Source: Roseivirga sp. (lineage in GTDB: Bacteria; Bacteroidota; Bacteroidia; Cytophagales; Cyclobacteriaceae). Taken from it: a DNA stretch of 64,000 bases. Below the pieces are notes generated by a model. The model did no database searches. It was not told the DNA's origin and saw only the letters and a list, made by a program, of their open reading frames with translations. The DNA is taken from NCBI GenBank assembly GCA_029262895.1, contig JAJCYM010000081.1, forward strand, positions 105,512 through 169,511. Direction: 5' to 3'. How positions within the stretch are numbered: position 1 is the first letter of the stretch; each line of letters opens with the position of its first letter. A program made the position numbers and the translations under genes. This document shows positions 26,601-33,975 of this stretch, piece by piece.

Positions 26601-26954
26601 CAAAAAGCGCTTGCTCAATCTCAGGCAAATCCGGGTACTCTCGATAGAGAGATCAATGCTTTGCGCAACAGCTTGATGGAAATGAATTCCAAGTTGAATG
26701 GCAATCCGGCAAAGCAACAAATGGGCGCTAAAACCAAGCCTACGATCGGAGATCGTTTATTTAATGTACAGCTTGGTGTGGGTACCGCCACTTATGGTCC
26801 TACACAAACGAATCGACAGACTCTGAGCATTATAGACACCCAACTCAATGAATTGAATCAAAGTCTGTCCAATGCTCAAGCCGAAATGGATCGGTTGGTT
26901 AAAGCGCTGGTCGCTGCCGGGGCACCGTGGGTTGAGGGTACAGGAAAAAGATAA
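23667..26954 (+). CDS. Secreted Asp-box (VPS10/BNR-like) propeller protein, full length
   Basis: A 1095-residue protein with signal peptide MKNTSALLIAFILFFSLNQTEAQ. Residues about 45-740 carry ten or more Asp-boxes (YKSEDGGKSW, YKSTDGGQTW, YRSDDAGDTW, YKSTDRGATW, VTDNGGANW, MKSTDRGVTW), followed by VAASFGRGFFILDDYSAL. The C-terminal 340 residues contain an Ig-like domain (WDLKYPAPG, VAPGTYSA) and a helical tail with EMNSKLNG. It is the intact counterpart of the interrupted gene at 7920-10994 and a relative of 33976-36636. Families of this type are annotated as VPS10/sortilin-like or glycosyl hydrolase; no enzymatic activity can be assigned. Probably secreted or surface bound. Confidence 0.88.
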   Translation: MKNTSALLIAFILFFSLNQTEAQRRRRSEPVPEPAKAMEPSVFKGLELRNIGPGFMSGRIADIAIHPENENIRYVAVASGGVWKSVNAGVTWDPIFDNEGSYSTGCVTIDPNNPHVVWVGTGENDGGRHIGFGDGIYKSEDGGKSWKNMGLKNSEHLSKIIVHPDNSDVIYVASQGPLWSKGGERGFYKSTDGGQTWTKTLGDEEWNGVTDIVVDPRDANRIYAATWERHRTVAAYMGGGPKTAIYRSDDAGDTWTKLSSGLPQGKMGKIGLAISYQQPDIVYAAIELERRTGGLYKSTDRGATWSKQSNAVSGATGPHYYQELYSSPHHFDWLYLMDTDVQISKDGGKTFTRLNTEHRHVDNHALAFKKSDPDYLMIGTDGGVYESFDLGAQWRYFPNIPITQFYKVAVDDAAPFYNIYGGTQDNSTQGGPSRTDNVQGIQNSDWRVVLNWDGHQPATEPGNPDIIYAERQQGALSRIDMTTGEAIDIQPQPGADEDYERFNWDAPILVSPHKATRLYFASQRVWVSENRGDSWKTISGDLTRNEERLELPIMGGKQSWDSPWDVVAMSNYNTITSLAESPVQEGLVYAGTDDGLVQVTDNGGANWRSIEVGTMPGVPATAFVNDIKADLFDANTVYVVLDNHKYGDYAPYLMKSTDRGVTWQSIKGNIPDRTMLWRIVQDHVKPELMFLASEWGVYFTVDAGAQWTKLEGGVPNISFRDLAIQRRENDLVAASFGRGFFILDDYSALRNVSEDQLTQEATLFTPRKGLWYVPRSHVDFDTQKGSMGAQHYVAPNPDFGITFTYYLKDGLKSKKETRQAAEKPLIESGQDVPFPGWEAVEAEAYEQGPKVWIAIKGSDGKVIRRVAGASGKGFHRTAWDLKYPAPGAITLDNPNTGFSGLMVAPGTYSATLYKEVDGTVTQLDDPVNFQVEQMRQGALAGSSPAETAAFWRAYESTSKSVANFGLSLSNAIKKSEAMQKALAQSQANPGTLDREINALRNSLMEMNSKLNGNPAKQQMGAKTKPTIGDRLFNVQLGVGTATYGPTQTNRQTLSIIDTQLNELNQSLSNAQAEMDRLVKALVAAGAPWVEGTGKR

Positions 26955-27052
26955 ATAAGGCAGATACGAGTGAATCATTTGCCAGGCGCATATGATTTTG
27001 TCATTCGCAACATGAGCTAAATCTTTATGTAAGTAATTACGTTATCTCGCTT

Positions 27053-28366
27053 ATGTCAAAAAAAGCACCAATGAGATTGGTTAAGGTTCTTTGGCTTTTA
27101 TGTGGTTTCTTAATGCTCCAAATTGGCTTTTCACAATCCAACCCCAATCCAGAATTCTCAGCTCTAATAAAAACCTACGAGGAGAATTCCTTATTACTGG
27201 GATCGTCAGACCCTGTTCTTAGTTATAAGTCGTACCTGCGCAGTCTCGGCTCTGAATCCATACTAGATAAACAAAGGACATTCTTCTCTCAAATGAGAGA
27301 AGAGATATTGTCTATTGACCCGGTCGATCTTTCTAAGCCCGAAGTTTTGGAATACCATATTCTAAAGCATGAAGTCCACATTAACCTTGAGCGCATTGCT
27401 CTGGCCATTCCATTTGTGGTCAACAAGAACAAAGTAGATAACAAAGGCATATGGCATATAGAAAATGGGGCCGAATGGTATAGGCATTTGGTTAAGTTCT
27501 GGACTTCCAGTGACTATACGCCTAGTGAAATTGCACAATATGGGAAGCTTGAGATAGCCAGAATTAAGGCTCGGATGAAAACCATCGAGTCATCATTCAA
27601 TAACTTTCAACAACTTAGAAACGATCCAAAAAACTTTTCTCAAAGCACCACAGAAATTGAATTGGCAATCAATCGTGTCAAAATGGATATGCAAGATGCC
27701 ATGGAAGAACATTTCCCGACATTTAAGAAACTTCCAAATCTTAGAGTGGCCCGAGGCACTAATAGCGCTCTAAAACAAACTCCTGGTTATTACGCTGACA
27801 ATACCTTCTACTATAATCTTTTTGATGAGCCATTTGACCTTTCACAAATTGATTGGATGCTGATTCACGAGGGTAATCCTGGTCATCACTTCCAAGTCAG
27901 TTACGAGGATGCGGTGACGGTTCCACCCCATCGCAGGTCAATAACCTATTCTGGATTTAGAGAAGGCTGGGCAGCTTACGTGGAAACACTCGGCTATCAA
28001 ATGGGGCTTTATTCGACCGCAATAAAGGAATATAGTTGGCTGGAATGGGAGCTTATCCGCTCTACAAGATTAATACTTGATGTTGGAATTAATTTCTATG
28101 GCTGGACAGACAAGCAGGCACTTCGTGAATGGAAAAAACATATTGCTGACAAGGATAATATAGGTATCCGTGAGATTAAAAGAATGCGCAATTGGCCGGC
28201 CCAGGTATTGACTTATAAGGTTGGAGCGAGGGCGATTCTAGAGTTGCAACAGGCTGAAATGAACAGAAAAGGAGACTCATTCAGTCTAAAAGACTTCCAC
28301 ACCAGACTCCTCTCAAATAGAAGTATCCCGGTCAAGTTGTTAGGTCTATTGTTCGATCGGTCATGA
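27053..28366 (+). CDS. DUF885-family secreted protein, probable metallopeptidase
   Basis: A protein of 437 residues; the signal peptide VLWLLCGFLMLQIGFSQ follows either ATG 27053 or the in-frame ATG 27071. The hallmark HEGNPGHHFQ occurs at residues 272-281 (H272, E273, H278, H279), the DUF885 signature thought to bind zinc in a thermolysin-like way. The downstream FREGWAAYVETLGYQMGLY segment is also typical. DUF885 proteins usually reach 550-600 residues, so this is a short member. The stop codon overlaps the start of the esterase gene by four bases (ATGA), so the two are translationally coupled. Confidence 0.86.
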   Translation: MSKKAPMRLVKVLWLLCGFLMLQIGFSQSNPNPEFSALIKTYEENSLLLGSSDPVLSYKSYLRSLGSESILDKQRTFFSQMREEILSIDPVDLSKPEVLEYHILKHEVHINLERIALAIPFVVNKNKVDNKGIWHIENGAEWYRHLVKFWTSSDYTPSEIAQYGKLEIARIKARMKTIESSFNNFQQLRNDPKNFSQSTTEIELAINRVKMDMQDAMEEHFPTFKKLPNLRVARGTNSALKQTPGYYADNTFYYNLFDEPFDLSQIDWMLIHEGNPGHHFQVSYEDAVTVPPHRRSITYSGFREGWAAYVETLGYQMGLYSTAIKEYSWLEWELIRSTRLILDVGINFYGWTDKQALREWKKHIADKDNIGIREIKRMRNWPAQVLTYKVGARAILELQQAEMNRKGDSFSLKDFHTRLLSNRSIPVKLLGLLFDRS

Positions 28367-29262
28367 AGGTTGTAGTATTCATCTTTTTTTCGTTTTCTCT
28401 TCAAGTAATAGTACAGAGCCAAAATCTATCTGTAAATAACGTCCGAATAGTTGAAGACCTCTCATATTATGATGATGACGATGCTTCTAAAAAGCATAAA
28501 CTGGATTTATATATTCCCTCAGAAGTGACCAATCCACCTGTAGTTCTGTGGATTCATGGTGGTGCCTGGGCCTTTGGAGGAAGAAAAGCTGAAAAAGCCA
28601 TCGCTATAGCCTTTGCTTCTAAAGACATTGCCTTTGCAGTAATTAGTTATAGACTCAGCCCGGCTCTATGGGCCAATCCACCTAAACAGTCTGGGGATCA
28701 ACACCCTGCTCATATAAATGATGTTGCCGCTGCATTTACATGGCTACATGATCGTGCTCAGGACTACGGACTAGATCAGTCAAATATCTTTGTCAGCGGT
28801 TATTCGGCTGGAGCACATTTGTCAGCATTGCTGGTTTTGAATTCAGAATATTTATCACGATTCAATCAAACAATTGATAACGTTAAAGCTGTTATCCCGA
28901 TTGCAGGGGCATACGACCTTATGGATTATTATGAGGATCACAAAAAATATAGAGGAAAGGAATTTGCAGATCAACACGTTAAGGGAATATTCGGGAATGA
29001 CGAAGAGGTTATACGAGCTGCCTCACCCACTTCATGGCTTCAGCATTCAAATACACCCATGCTGGTGATCTCGGAATCTGAAACTTATGATTATACCCGG
29101 AAACTTCAAGATAGAGTGGAAGAACTAGGTATCACAGACATCGATTTTTGGCACATCAAGGAAGAAACCCACCTTTCATTATCCGAGCATTTAAAGGGCA
29201 AAGAGAGTGTCTATCGTGATCGAATTATCTCATACATTAATAAACAAGTCAGAAATCAATGA
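28363..29262 (+). CDS. Secreted alpha/beta hydrolase, carboxylesterase type (BD-FAE-like)
   Basis: A protein of 299 residues with signal peptide VVFIFFSFSLQVIVQSQ. Motifs: oxyanion VLWIHGGAWAFGG, nucleophile elbow GYSAGAHLSA (Ser in GxSxG), a loop ISESETYDY that may hold the acid, and histidine in EETHLSLSEH. The HGG-plus-GxSxG order fits hormone-sensitive-lipase-like esterases and the BD-FAE feruloyl esterase group. The substrate is unknown. The gene is coupled to the DUF885 gene by a four-base overlap. Immediately after its stop codon begins a decayed remnant of another gene on the opposite strand. Confidence 0.86.
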   Translation: MKVVVFIFFSFSLQVIVQSQNLSVNNVRIVEDLSYYDDDDASKKHKLDLYIPSEVTNPPVVLWIHGGAWAFGGRKAEKAIAIAFASKDIAFAVISYRLSPALWANPPKQSGDQHPAHINDVAAAFTWLHDRAQDYGLDQSNIFVSGYSAGAHLSALLVLNSEYLSRFNQTIDNVKAVIPIAGAYDLMDYYEDHKKYRGKEFADQHVKGIFGNDEEVIRAASPTSWLQHSNTPMLVISESETYDYTRKLQDRVEELGITDIDFWHIKEETHLSLSEHLKGKESVYRDRIISYINKQVRNQ

Positions 29263-29353
29263 AATTCAACGCTATGGATCATTGGCAAATTACTCTTGAT
29301 ACTTTGTCAGTTTTCACCGGCATCATTGGATAAATAGAGATTGCCTGTCGGTG
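29263..29353 (-). pseudogene. Decayed 3' end of a BNR-repeat gene
   Basis: The minus strand here encodes TGNLYLSNDAGEN, then a stop where the intact gene has Trp, then QSIKSNLPMIHSVEF. This is almost the C-terminus of the product of 31862-32950 (TGNLYLSNDAGENWQ, then TINSNLPMIHSVEF). Only about 30 codons survive and no upstream part was found. The rest of 29263-29578, a stretch without an intact gene, holds nothing recognisable apart from the region before the ABC gene start. The remnant suggests that the BNR gene was once duplicated, or that the ABC transporter genes between them moved in. Confidence 0.8.
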
Positions 29354-29578
29354 ATATCTAAGGCCTGTTATCTACTAGCTAAGTTCAGGCTAATACAGCA
29401 GTGATTTTTATTACCTCAATTGCAGAGGCTAGCTGCATTTGCATACACTTTTGCCATTCTACGACTCATCTTGTTAATTCTACGATTCGGCATATTATTT
29501 TTTAAATGTCTGATCACAGATGCCACCTTAGACGCAAATCTACGGGAATGTACCCGACAAGAATTAAACCAAAGCTCT

Positions 29579-30505
29579 GTGATCAAATTTAATCAGGTGT
29601 CAAAGTCCTACAATGACCGGCAGGCCTTAAAAAATGTCAGCTTCCAGGTTCAGAAAGGTGAGTTTTTCGGATTGCTTGGCCCAAATGGCGCAGGGAAAAC
29701 AACCACCCTCAATATCTTAAGTACGCTAATAAGGCCAGACCATGGAGAAGTATTGATTGATGGGCTAAGTCTGGGTGAAAACCTCAAGGACATAAAGCAT
29801 AGAATTGGTATCGTGCCTCAAGAAATAGCTTTGTATGAAGAGCTCTCTGCTTTTGAAAACCTGATGTTCTGGGGCAGTCTATACGATATGCCTAAAGCTC
29901 AAATCAAAACAAAAGCCCTGGAGGTTTTAGAAATGGTTGGCCTTTTAGATCGTAGGGGGGATTTGATTAAAACCTTTTCAGGAGGAATGAAAAGAAGAAT
30001 AAATATTGCTTCTGCTTTACTTCATGCTCCAAAAGTCCTTTTGCTCGATGAGCCTACAGCGGGAGTCGATCCGCAAAGCAGGAATCACATTTTTGAACTT
30101 CTGGAAAACCTGAACCAAGCCGGCATTACAGTCATCTACACAACTCACTACATGGAGGAAGTAGAAAGACTTTGCGATACAATTGGGATTATTGACTCCG
30201 GCCAAATCGCTGCTCAGGGTTCTTTGGAGGAACTCAGGAGAGTCAGCGAAGCGAAAGACATCATTGTCCTTAATACAGAAGAGGTCACTAAGACATCGTT
30301 TGACGAACTGAGCAATCATACAGCTTTTGTACTCGAAGAGGACGCCACAAAATTGACCATTGAATGTGAAAACATTGGAAATGAAATTTCAGGGTTGATT
30401 AATCACATTAATAACGCGAAGATCACGATCAAAAGCATTGAGACTCATCAGGCTGATTTGGAATCGATATTCTTAAAACTCACTGGTAAACAACTAAGAG
30501 ACTAA
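29579..30505 (+). CDS. ABC transporter ATP-binding protein, ABC-2 exporter type
   Basis: The frame is open from TTG 29420, but the ATPase homology begins at VIKFNQVSKSYNDRQAL, so GTG 29579 is the preferred start (308 residues, normal for the family); there is no suitable ATG. Motifs are complete: Walker A GPNGAGKTT, signature FSGGMKRR, Walker B VLLLDEP, D-loop GVDPQ and H-loop TTHYMEE. A C-terminal 90-residue regulatory extension follows, as in drug or lipid exporters of the DrrA/CcmA-like group. It is followed after two bases by its permease. It would power export by the ABC-2 permease; substrate unknown. Confidence 0.9.
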   Translation: MIKFNQVSKSYNDRQALKNVSFQVQKGEFFGLLGPNGAGKTTTLNILSTLIRPDHGEVLIDGLSLGENLKDIKHRIGIVPQEIALYEELSAFENLMFWGSLYDMPKAQIKTKALEVLEMVGLLDRRGDLIKTFSGGMKRRINIASALLHAPKVLLLDEPTAGVDPQSRNHIFELLENLNQAGITVIYTTHYMEEVERLCDTIGIIDSGQIAAQGSLEELRRVSEAKDIIVLNTEEVTKTSFDELSNHTAFVLEEDATKLTIECENIGNEISGLINHINNAKITIKSIETHQADLESIFLKLTGKQLRD

Positions 30506-30507
30506 TC

Positions 30508-31620
30508 ATGATTCGGATATTTAAAAAAGACCTCGTACTATTTCTAAAAGACAAACAAGGAGCTATTCTATCTTTTGTTTTGCCCATTGTCCTCATAAGC
30601 CTGTTCTCCTTAGCATTTGGAGGAATACGCGGTAATAGTAGCTCTAGCATTACGCTCCTGATTCATGATGCCGATAGTACTTCCACATCATCGTCAATCG
30701 TCAATGCCCTTGATGCCATGGAAGGGCTAAACCTAATCAGGTCTACTGCTGAAAATGCAAATGAAGAAATAAAGAAAGGTAATGATGCTGCAGCCCTAAT
30801 CCTTCATTCAGGAGTTGAACAGGCCAAATCCAATGGCGAGCCACTGCCATTGGAACTGATCTACGATGAAGCAAGGCAAATGGAGGTTGGTATCATCCAA
30901 TCCATACTAAGCACCCAAATAGCCTGGGCCATAATGCCCGATAATATTGAACCAGCTCCTTCCCTGTTTCATATGCAAATGACTTCAGTGGTTGGAGAAG
31001 AAAAGACGACAAATGCCGGCCTGATCCAGGCAGTCGCTGGTACTGCCATTTTGATGCTGCTTTTTAATGTGGCTGGACTTGGGGTGAGTATTTTGGAGGA
31101 AAAGGAAAGTGGTACATTAAATAGAATCCTCAGCTCTCCCCTCAACCCCAGAACGATACTTATGGGCAAAATGGCATCCACATTCTTTTTAGCGATAATA
31201 CAGCTTACCGTGATGTTTGTCTTTTCCTGGCTTGTCTTTGGTTTGGACATCACTGCCAATCTGCCTGCCCTTATTATCATGATTGTGGCAACCGCCTTTG
31301 CCGTATCAAGTTTCGGAATATTTTTGGCAGCCATATCCAAAACTCGACAACAAGCTCGAGGCCTCAGTACATTGATCATCCTAATCATGTCTGCTACAGG
31401 AGGTAGTATGATCCCTATTTTCATGATGCCGGAGATCATGAAAAAGATAGCGGTAGTCAGCGTTAATTATTGGGGGATTCAAGGCTTCTTCGACATTTTC
31501 TGGAGGAACTTGTCTCTTTTAGAGATAATGCCTAAAATCCTTATTCTACTTGGAATCGGGCTTCTTATCTCTATTATTTCCATGCGACTATTCAGCAAAA
31601 ATGTAATGAAACTTGCTTAG
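30508..31620 (+). CDS. ABC-2 type transporter permease
   Basis: A protein of 370 residues with one N-terminal helix (about 20-38), a large extracytoplasmic domain (about 40-170) and a C-terminal group of five or six helices (about 175-365), the ABC2_membrane_3 layout. The stretch GLGVSILEEKESGTLNRILSSPLNP (residues near 190-215) is the conserved cytoplasmic coupling region of ABC-2 permeases. It begins two bases after the ATPase stop codon, so they form one operon and presumably one exporter. Export of a lipid, antibiotic or other hydrophobic compound is possible but not shown. Confidence 0.9.
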   Translation: MIRIFKKDLVLFLKDKQGAILSFVLPIVLISLFSLAFGGIRGNSSSSITLLIHDADSTSTSSSIVNALDAMEGLNLIRSTAENANEEIKKGNDAAALILHSGVEQAKSNGEPLPLELIYDEARQMEVGIIQSILSTQIAWAIMPDNIEPAPSLFHMQMTSVVGEEKTTNAGLIQAVAGTAILMLLFNVAGLGVSILEEKESGTLNRILSSPLNPRTILMGKMASTFFLAIIQLTVMFVFSWLVFGLDITANLPALIIMIVATAFAVSSFGIFLAAISKTRQQARGLSTLIILIMSATGGSMIPIFMMPEIMKKIAVVSVNYWGIQGFFDIFWRNLSLLEIMPKILILLGIGLLISIISMRLFSKNVMKLA

Positions 31621-31632
31621 TGTAATGAAGGT

Positions 31633-31669
31633 AGTTTTAAGTTTTAAGTTCCAAGTTTTAAGTTTCAAG
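31633..31669. repeat. Short degenerate tandem repeat (gttttaa units)
   Basis: The sequence repeats units like agttttaagttt and aagttccaagtttt in the 241-bp spacer between the ABC permease and the convergent BNR gene. The spacer also holds ctgaggcacgaag at 31794-31806, found again at 33073-33085. No gene was seen in the spacer. Confidence 0.4.
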
Positions 31670-31861
31670 CGTCACGCACCAAATTTCAAATAGTTGTCAG
31701 TCACGGAAGCCTTGGAGAAGGAGACAAATGCCATCCTCAGATTCTTTGTGCTTCAGAATAAGAAAACCAGCATTATGCGTTACTCTTTTTTCGCTGAGGC
31801 ACGAAGCGTCTCTACCTCAACTTGGAATTAAAACCATCTATTCGGTACTGACAGGCAATTC

Positions 31862-32950
31862 TTAAACATTGGCAAACTCAACACTGTGGATCATTGGCAA
31901 ATTACTATTGATAGTTTGCCAGTTTTCCCCGGCATCATTAGACAAATAGAGGTTGCCGGTAGTTGTACCGAAAGCCAGCGTGTCTCCTGTAATGTCCAGA
32001 GCATGCCTGTATGTAATATCGAATGCTGTGTCCTGCGGAAGTCCATTTCTAAAGGCTTTCCAGGTTTTACCTCCATCATCGGTTCTACATACACATAAAG
32101 ACTGGTCAACCGCTACTCGTGTCACATCACTAATCCCTGGAACCACCCAGGCCACGTTTTCATCAGTCTCATGCGCTGCTACGGCAAACCCAAAATTGGC
32201 CGGGCCCTCGGTTTCAGAAATATCCGTCCATTCTTCACCAGCATTGACCGATCTGAAAATGCCACAGTGATTTTGCTGCCACATTACATCAGTATTGGAT
32301 TTGCACCATTCGATTAAATGCGGGTCCTGCCCTATTTCTGAAGATGGATCAGGGAGAAAATCAGCTTTAAGTCCTTTATTTTTCGGGTTCCAGCTTACTC
32401 CTCCATCCCTGGTTTCGAACATGCCAGCACAGCTAATTCCAACAAATATATGATCAGAATCAGCCGAGTCGACTAGAATGGAATGGATTCCCGGATGATC
32501 TCTTCCACCACCAAACCACTGTCCTTTGCGTGAGGGATGGTCCCACAAGCCTCTCACCAATTCAAAGGAGTCACCGTTGTCAGTACTCTTAAATAAGCCT
32601 CCTGGTTCGGTTCCTATATAAACTGTTCCTGGTCTGTCGGCACCGCCATTTGAAAATGCCCACAACAACTTTGTAGCTGCCGGTACGCCATCTTTAATCT
32701 CCTCTCCTTCAGCATACTTAGGTGCTTCAAGCTCTTCCCATGATTTACCATCTTTCGATCGATGAACTTTACATCCCCAATGGCCATGATCGAGCAATGC
32801 CCACCAGGTGCTGGTGTTTTCATCGTAAGTAGCAATAGTCACAGGGATACCCAAAAATTGAGTGTCCTGATAAACCCATTGACCAGAACCATTTTTATGG
32901 TAGGTCACAAGTCCTTTGCGCGTACCGAGAAGCATAGTGTTTTTAGACAT
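31862..32950 (-). CDS. Cytoplasmic BNR/Asp-box repeat protein (sialidase-like fold)
   Basis: A protein of 362 residues without signal peptide, starting MSKNTMLLGTRKGLVTY. Asp-box-like elements include HRSKDGKSW, FKSTDNGDSF, FETRDGGVSW, FRSVNAGEEW, CRTDDGGKTW and LSNDAGENW, giving a propeller of six or so blades. It differs from the three exported Asp-box proteins in this window by its size and lack of a signal peptide. The next gene upstream on the same strand encodes a MoaD/ThiS-like protein 164 bp away. A broken copy of its 3' end lies at 29263-29353. The activity is unknown; the sialidase catalytic Arg triad was not identified. Confidence 0.85.
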   Translation of the reverse strand: MSKNTMLLGTRKGLVTYHKNGSGQWVYQDTQFLGIPVTIATYDENTSTWWALLDHGHWGCKVHRSKDGKSWEELEAPKYAEGEEIKDGVPAATKLLWAFSNGGADRPGTVYIGTEPGGLFKSTDNGDSFELVRGLWDHPSRKGQWFGGGRDHPGIHSILVDSADSDHIFVGISCAGMFETRDGGVSWNPKNKGLKADFLPDPSSEIGQDPHLIEWCKSNTDVMWQQNHCGIFRSVNAGEEWTDISETEGPANFGFAVAAHETDENVAWVVPGISDVTRVAVDQSLCVCRTDDGGKTWKAFRNGLPQDTAFDITYRHALDITGDTLAFGTTTGNLYLSNDAGENWQTINSNLPMIHSVEFANV

Positions 32951-33114
32951 AATGGTGTTGTTTTATGGTCAGATATTTCTGCTTGTCTTGACATGGCCAA
33001 ACAGAAATTCCAAAAATCAAATAACAAATCCCAAGGCTGGAACTCCGGCCTTCTACTCAACCCTTTTCTATCCTGAGGCACGAAGGATCCAAATCAACTA
33101 ATTCACCAATCAAC

Positions 33115-33387
33115 CTACCCTCCAGACAACGCCTGCATAATGTACATTTCATCCCCCTCAGCCAATTGATCTCCAAGAGCGTCCCGGTCATTGATCATGT
33201 CATTCCCTATAAAGATATTCACATGCTTTCGCAGCACTCCGTTTTCATCTACAATGTAGTCTCTAAGCCCCGTATGCAAGTTCTCTACCTCCAGGAGGGC
33301 CTCGGCCACAGTTTTTCCATTAACAGTCATGGGCTGCAGATCAGGATAAAATCGCTTTAGGTTTGAAGTGAATTTTACTAGCGCCAT
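33115..33387 (-). CDS. MoaD/ThiS-family ubiquitin-like protein
   Basis: A protein of 90 residues ending in the diagnostic Gly-Gly (MQALSGG), with a beta-grasp pattern: VKFTSNLKRFYPDL, KTVAEALLEVENLHTGLRDYI, VNIFIGNDMI and LAEGDEMYIM. Members are sulfur carriers for molybdopterin or thiamine synthesis, or ubiquitin-like modifiers, activated by an E1-like enzyme at the C-terminal glycine. No moa or thi genes are present around it. The neighbour on the same strand is a cytoplasmic BNR protein, so a role outside molybdopterin synthesis is possible (inference). Confidence 0.88.
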   Translation of the reverse strand: MALVKFTSNLKRFYPDLQPMTVNGKTVAEALLEVENLHTGLRDYIVDENGVLRKHVNIFIGNDMINDRDALGDQLAEGDEMYIMQALSGG

Positions 33388-33594
33388 ATGAAATCTTTAA
33401 ACTCCATTAAAGATATTTATTTAGGCTTTTGTTACCAAACAATCACGCTAGACCAGAGAATTGACATGAAATTTTGTCTACGAAATACCTGGGATTGTAT
33501 TTAGAATCTGTGGGTTAGTCTAATTGTCATCTCGCCTAAGGAACAAGGCTGCTCACCCGGCAGTCTGCTTAATGAACCAGCAAATCACAAAATC

Positions 33595-33972
33595 ATGAAA
33601 AGTAAAATAAGTTTTATCATTCTAGCCGCGGTGCTACTAACAAGTGCCTGCACCCTAACTCCAACTCTTAGTACTCCAAACAGTCCACAAGAACAGCAGA
33701 CGGCTGCAATTACCGATCATCGTAGGTCTTTTGAGGGCGAATACGAAACCAGACCAAATGAGAACATCAAGATATTTCTTGAAGCAGATCAATTGAAAAT
33801 AGAAGGCCCTGGGCAACCAGTGATGAATTTAACTCCTACAGAAAAGGAGAACCGATTTTATCTATCAGAGTTTGACGTACATATCGAATTCGTTAGTGAA
33901 TCTGGTCTCATCACTAAACTCCTAATGATCAGAGAAGATGGCCAACAACTGGAATCTCCAAAGGTAAAATGA
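33595..33972 (+). CDS. Small lipoprotein of unknown function
   Basis: A protein of 125 residues starting MKSKISFIILAAVLLTSACT, with lipobox TSAC, so a lipoprotein. The rest looks like one small beta domain: RSFEGEYETRPNENIKIFLEAD, LKIEGPGQPVMNLTP, RFYLSEFDVHIEFV and KLLMIREDGQ. The order of strands resembles the DUF3471-type domain found at the C-terminus of serine hydrolases, here on its own. It converges with the Asp-box gene at 33976 with three bases between the stops. Confidence 0.7.
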   Translation: MKSKISFIILAAVLLTSACTLTPTLSTPNSPQEQQTAAITDHRRSFEGEYETRPNENIKIFLEADQLKIEGPGQPVMNLTPTEKENRFYLSEFDVHIEFVSESGLITKLLMIREDGQQLESPKVK

Positions 33973-33975
33973 CGT

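Noticed and set aside
29420..29578. A 53-residue N-terminal extension of the ABC ATPase
   Set aside because: It begins with TTG, has no likeness to ABC ATPases and the normal domain starts at the GTG at 29579.
31633..31669. A minisatellite with a function
   Set aside because: The units are short, degenerate and A/T-rich; nothing suggests more than slippage.
31862..32950. Calling the BNR protein a sialidase
   Set aside because: Asp-boxes are present but the Arg triad, Tyr and Glu of sialidases were not identified, so only the fold is named.
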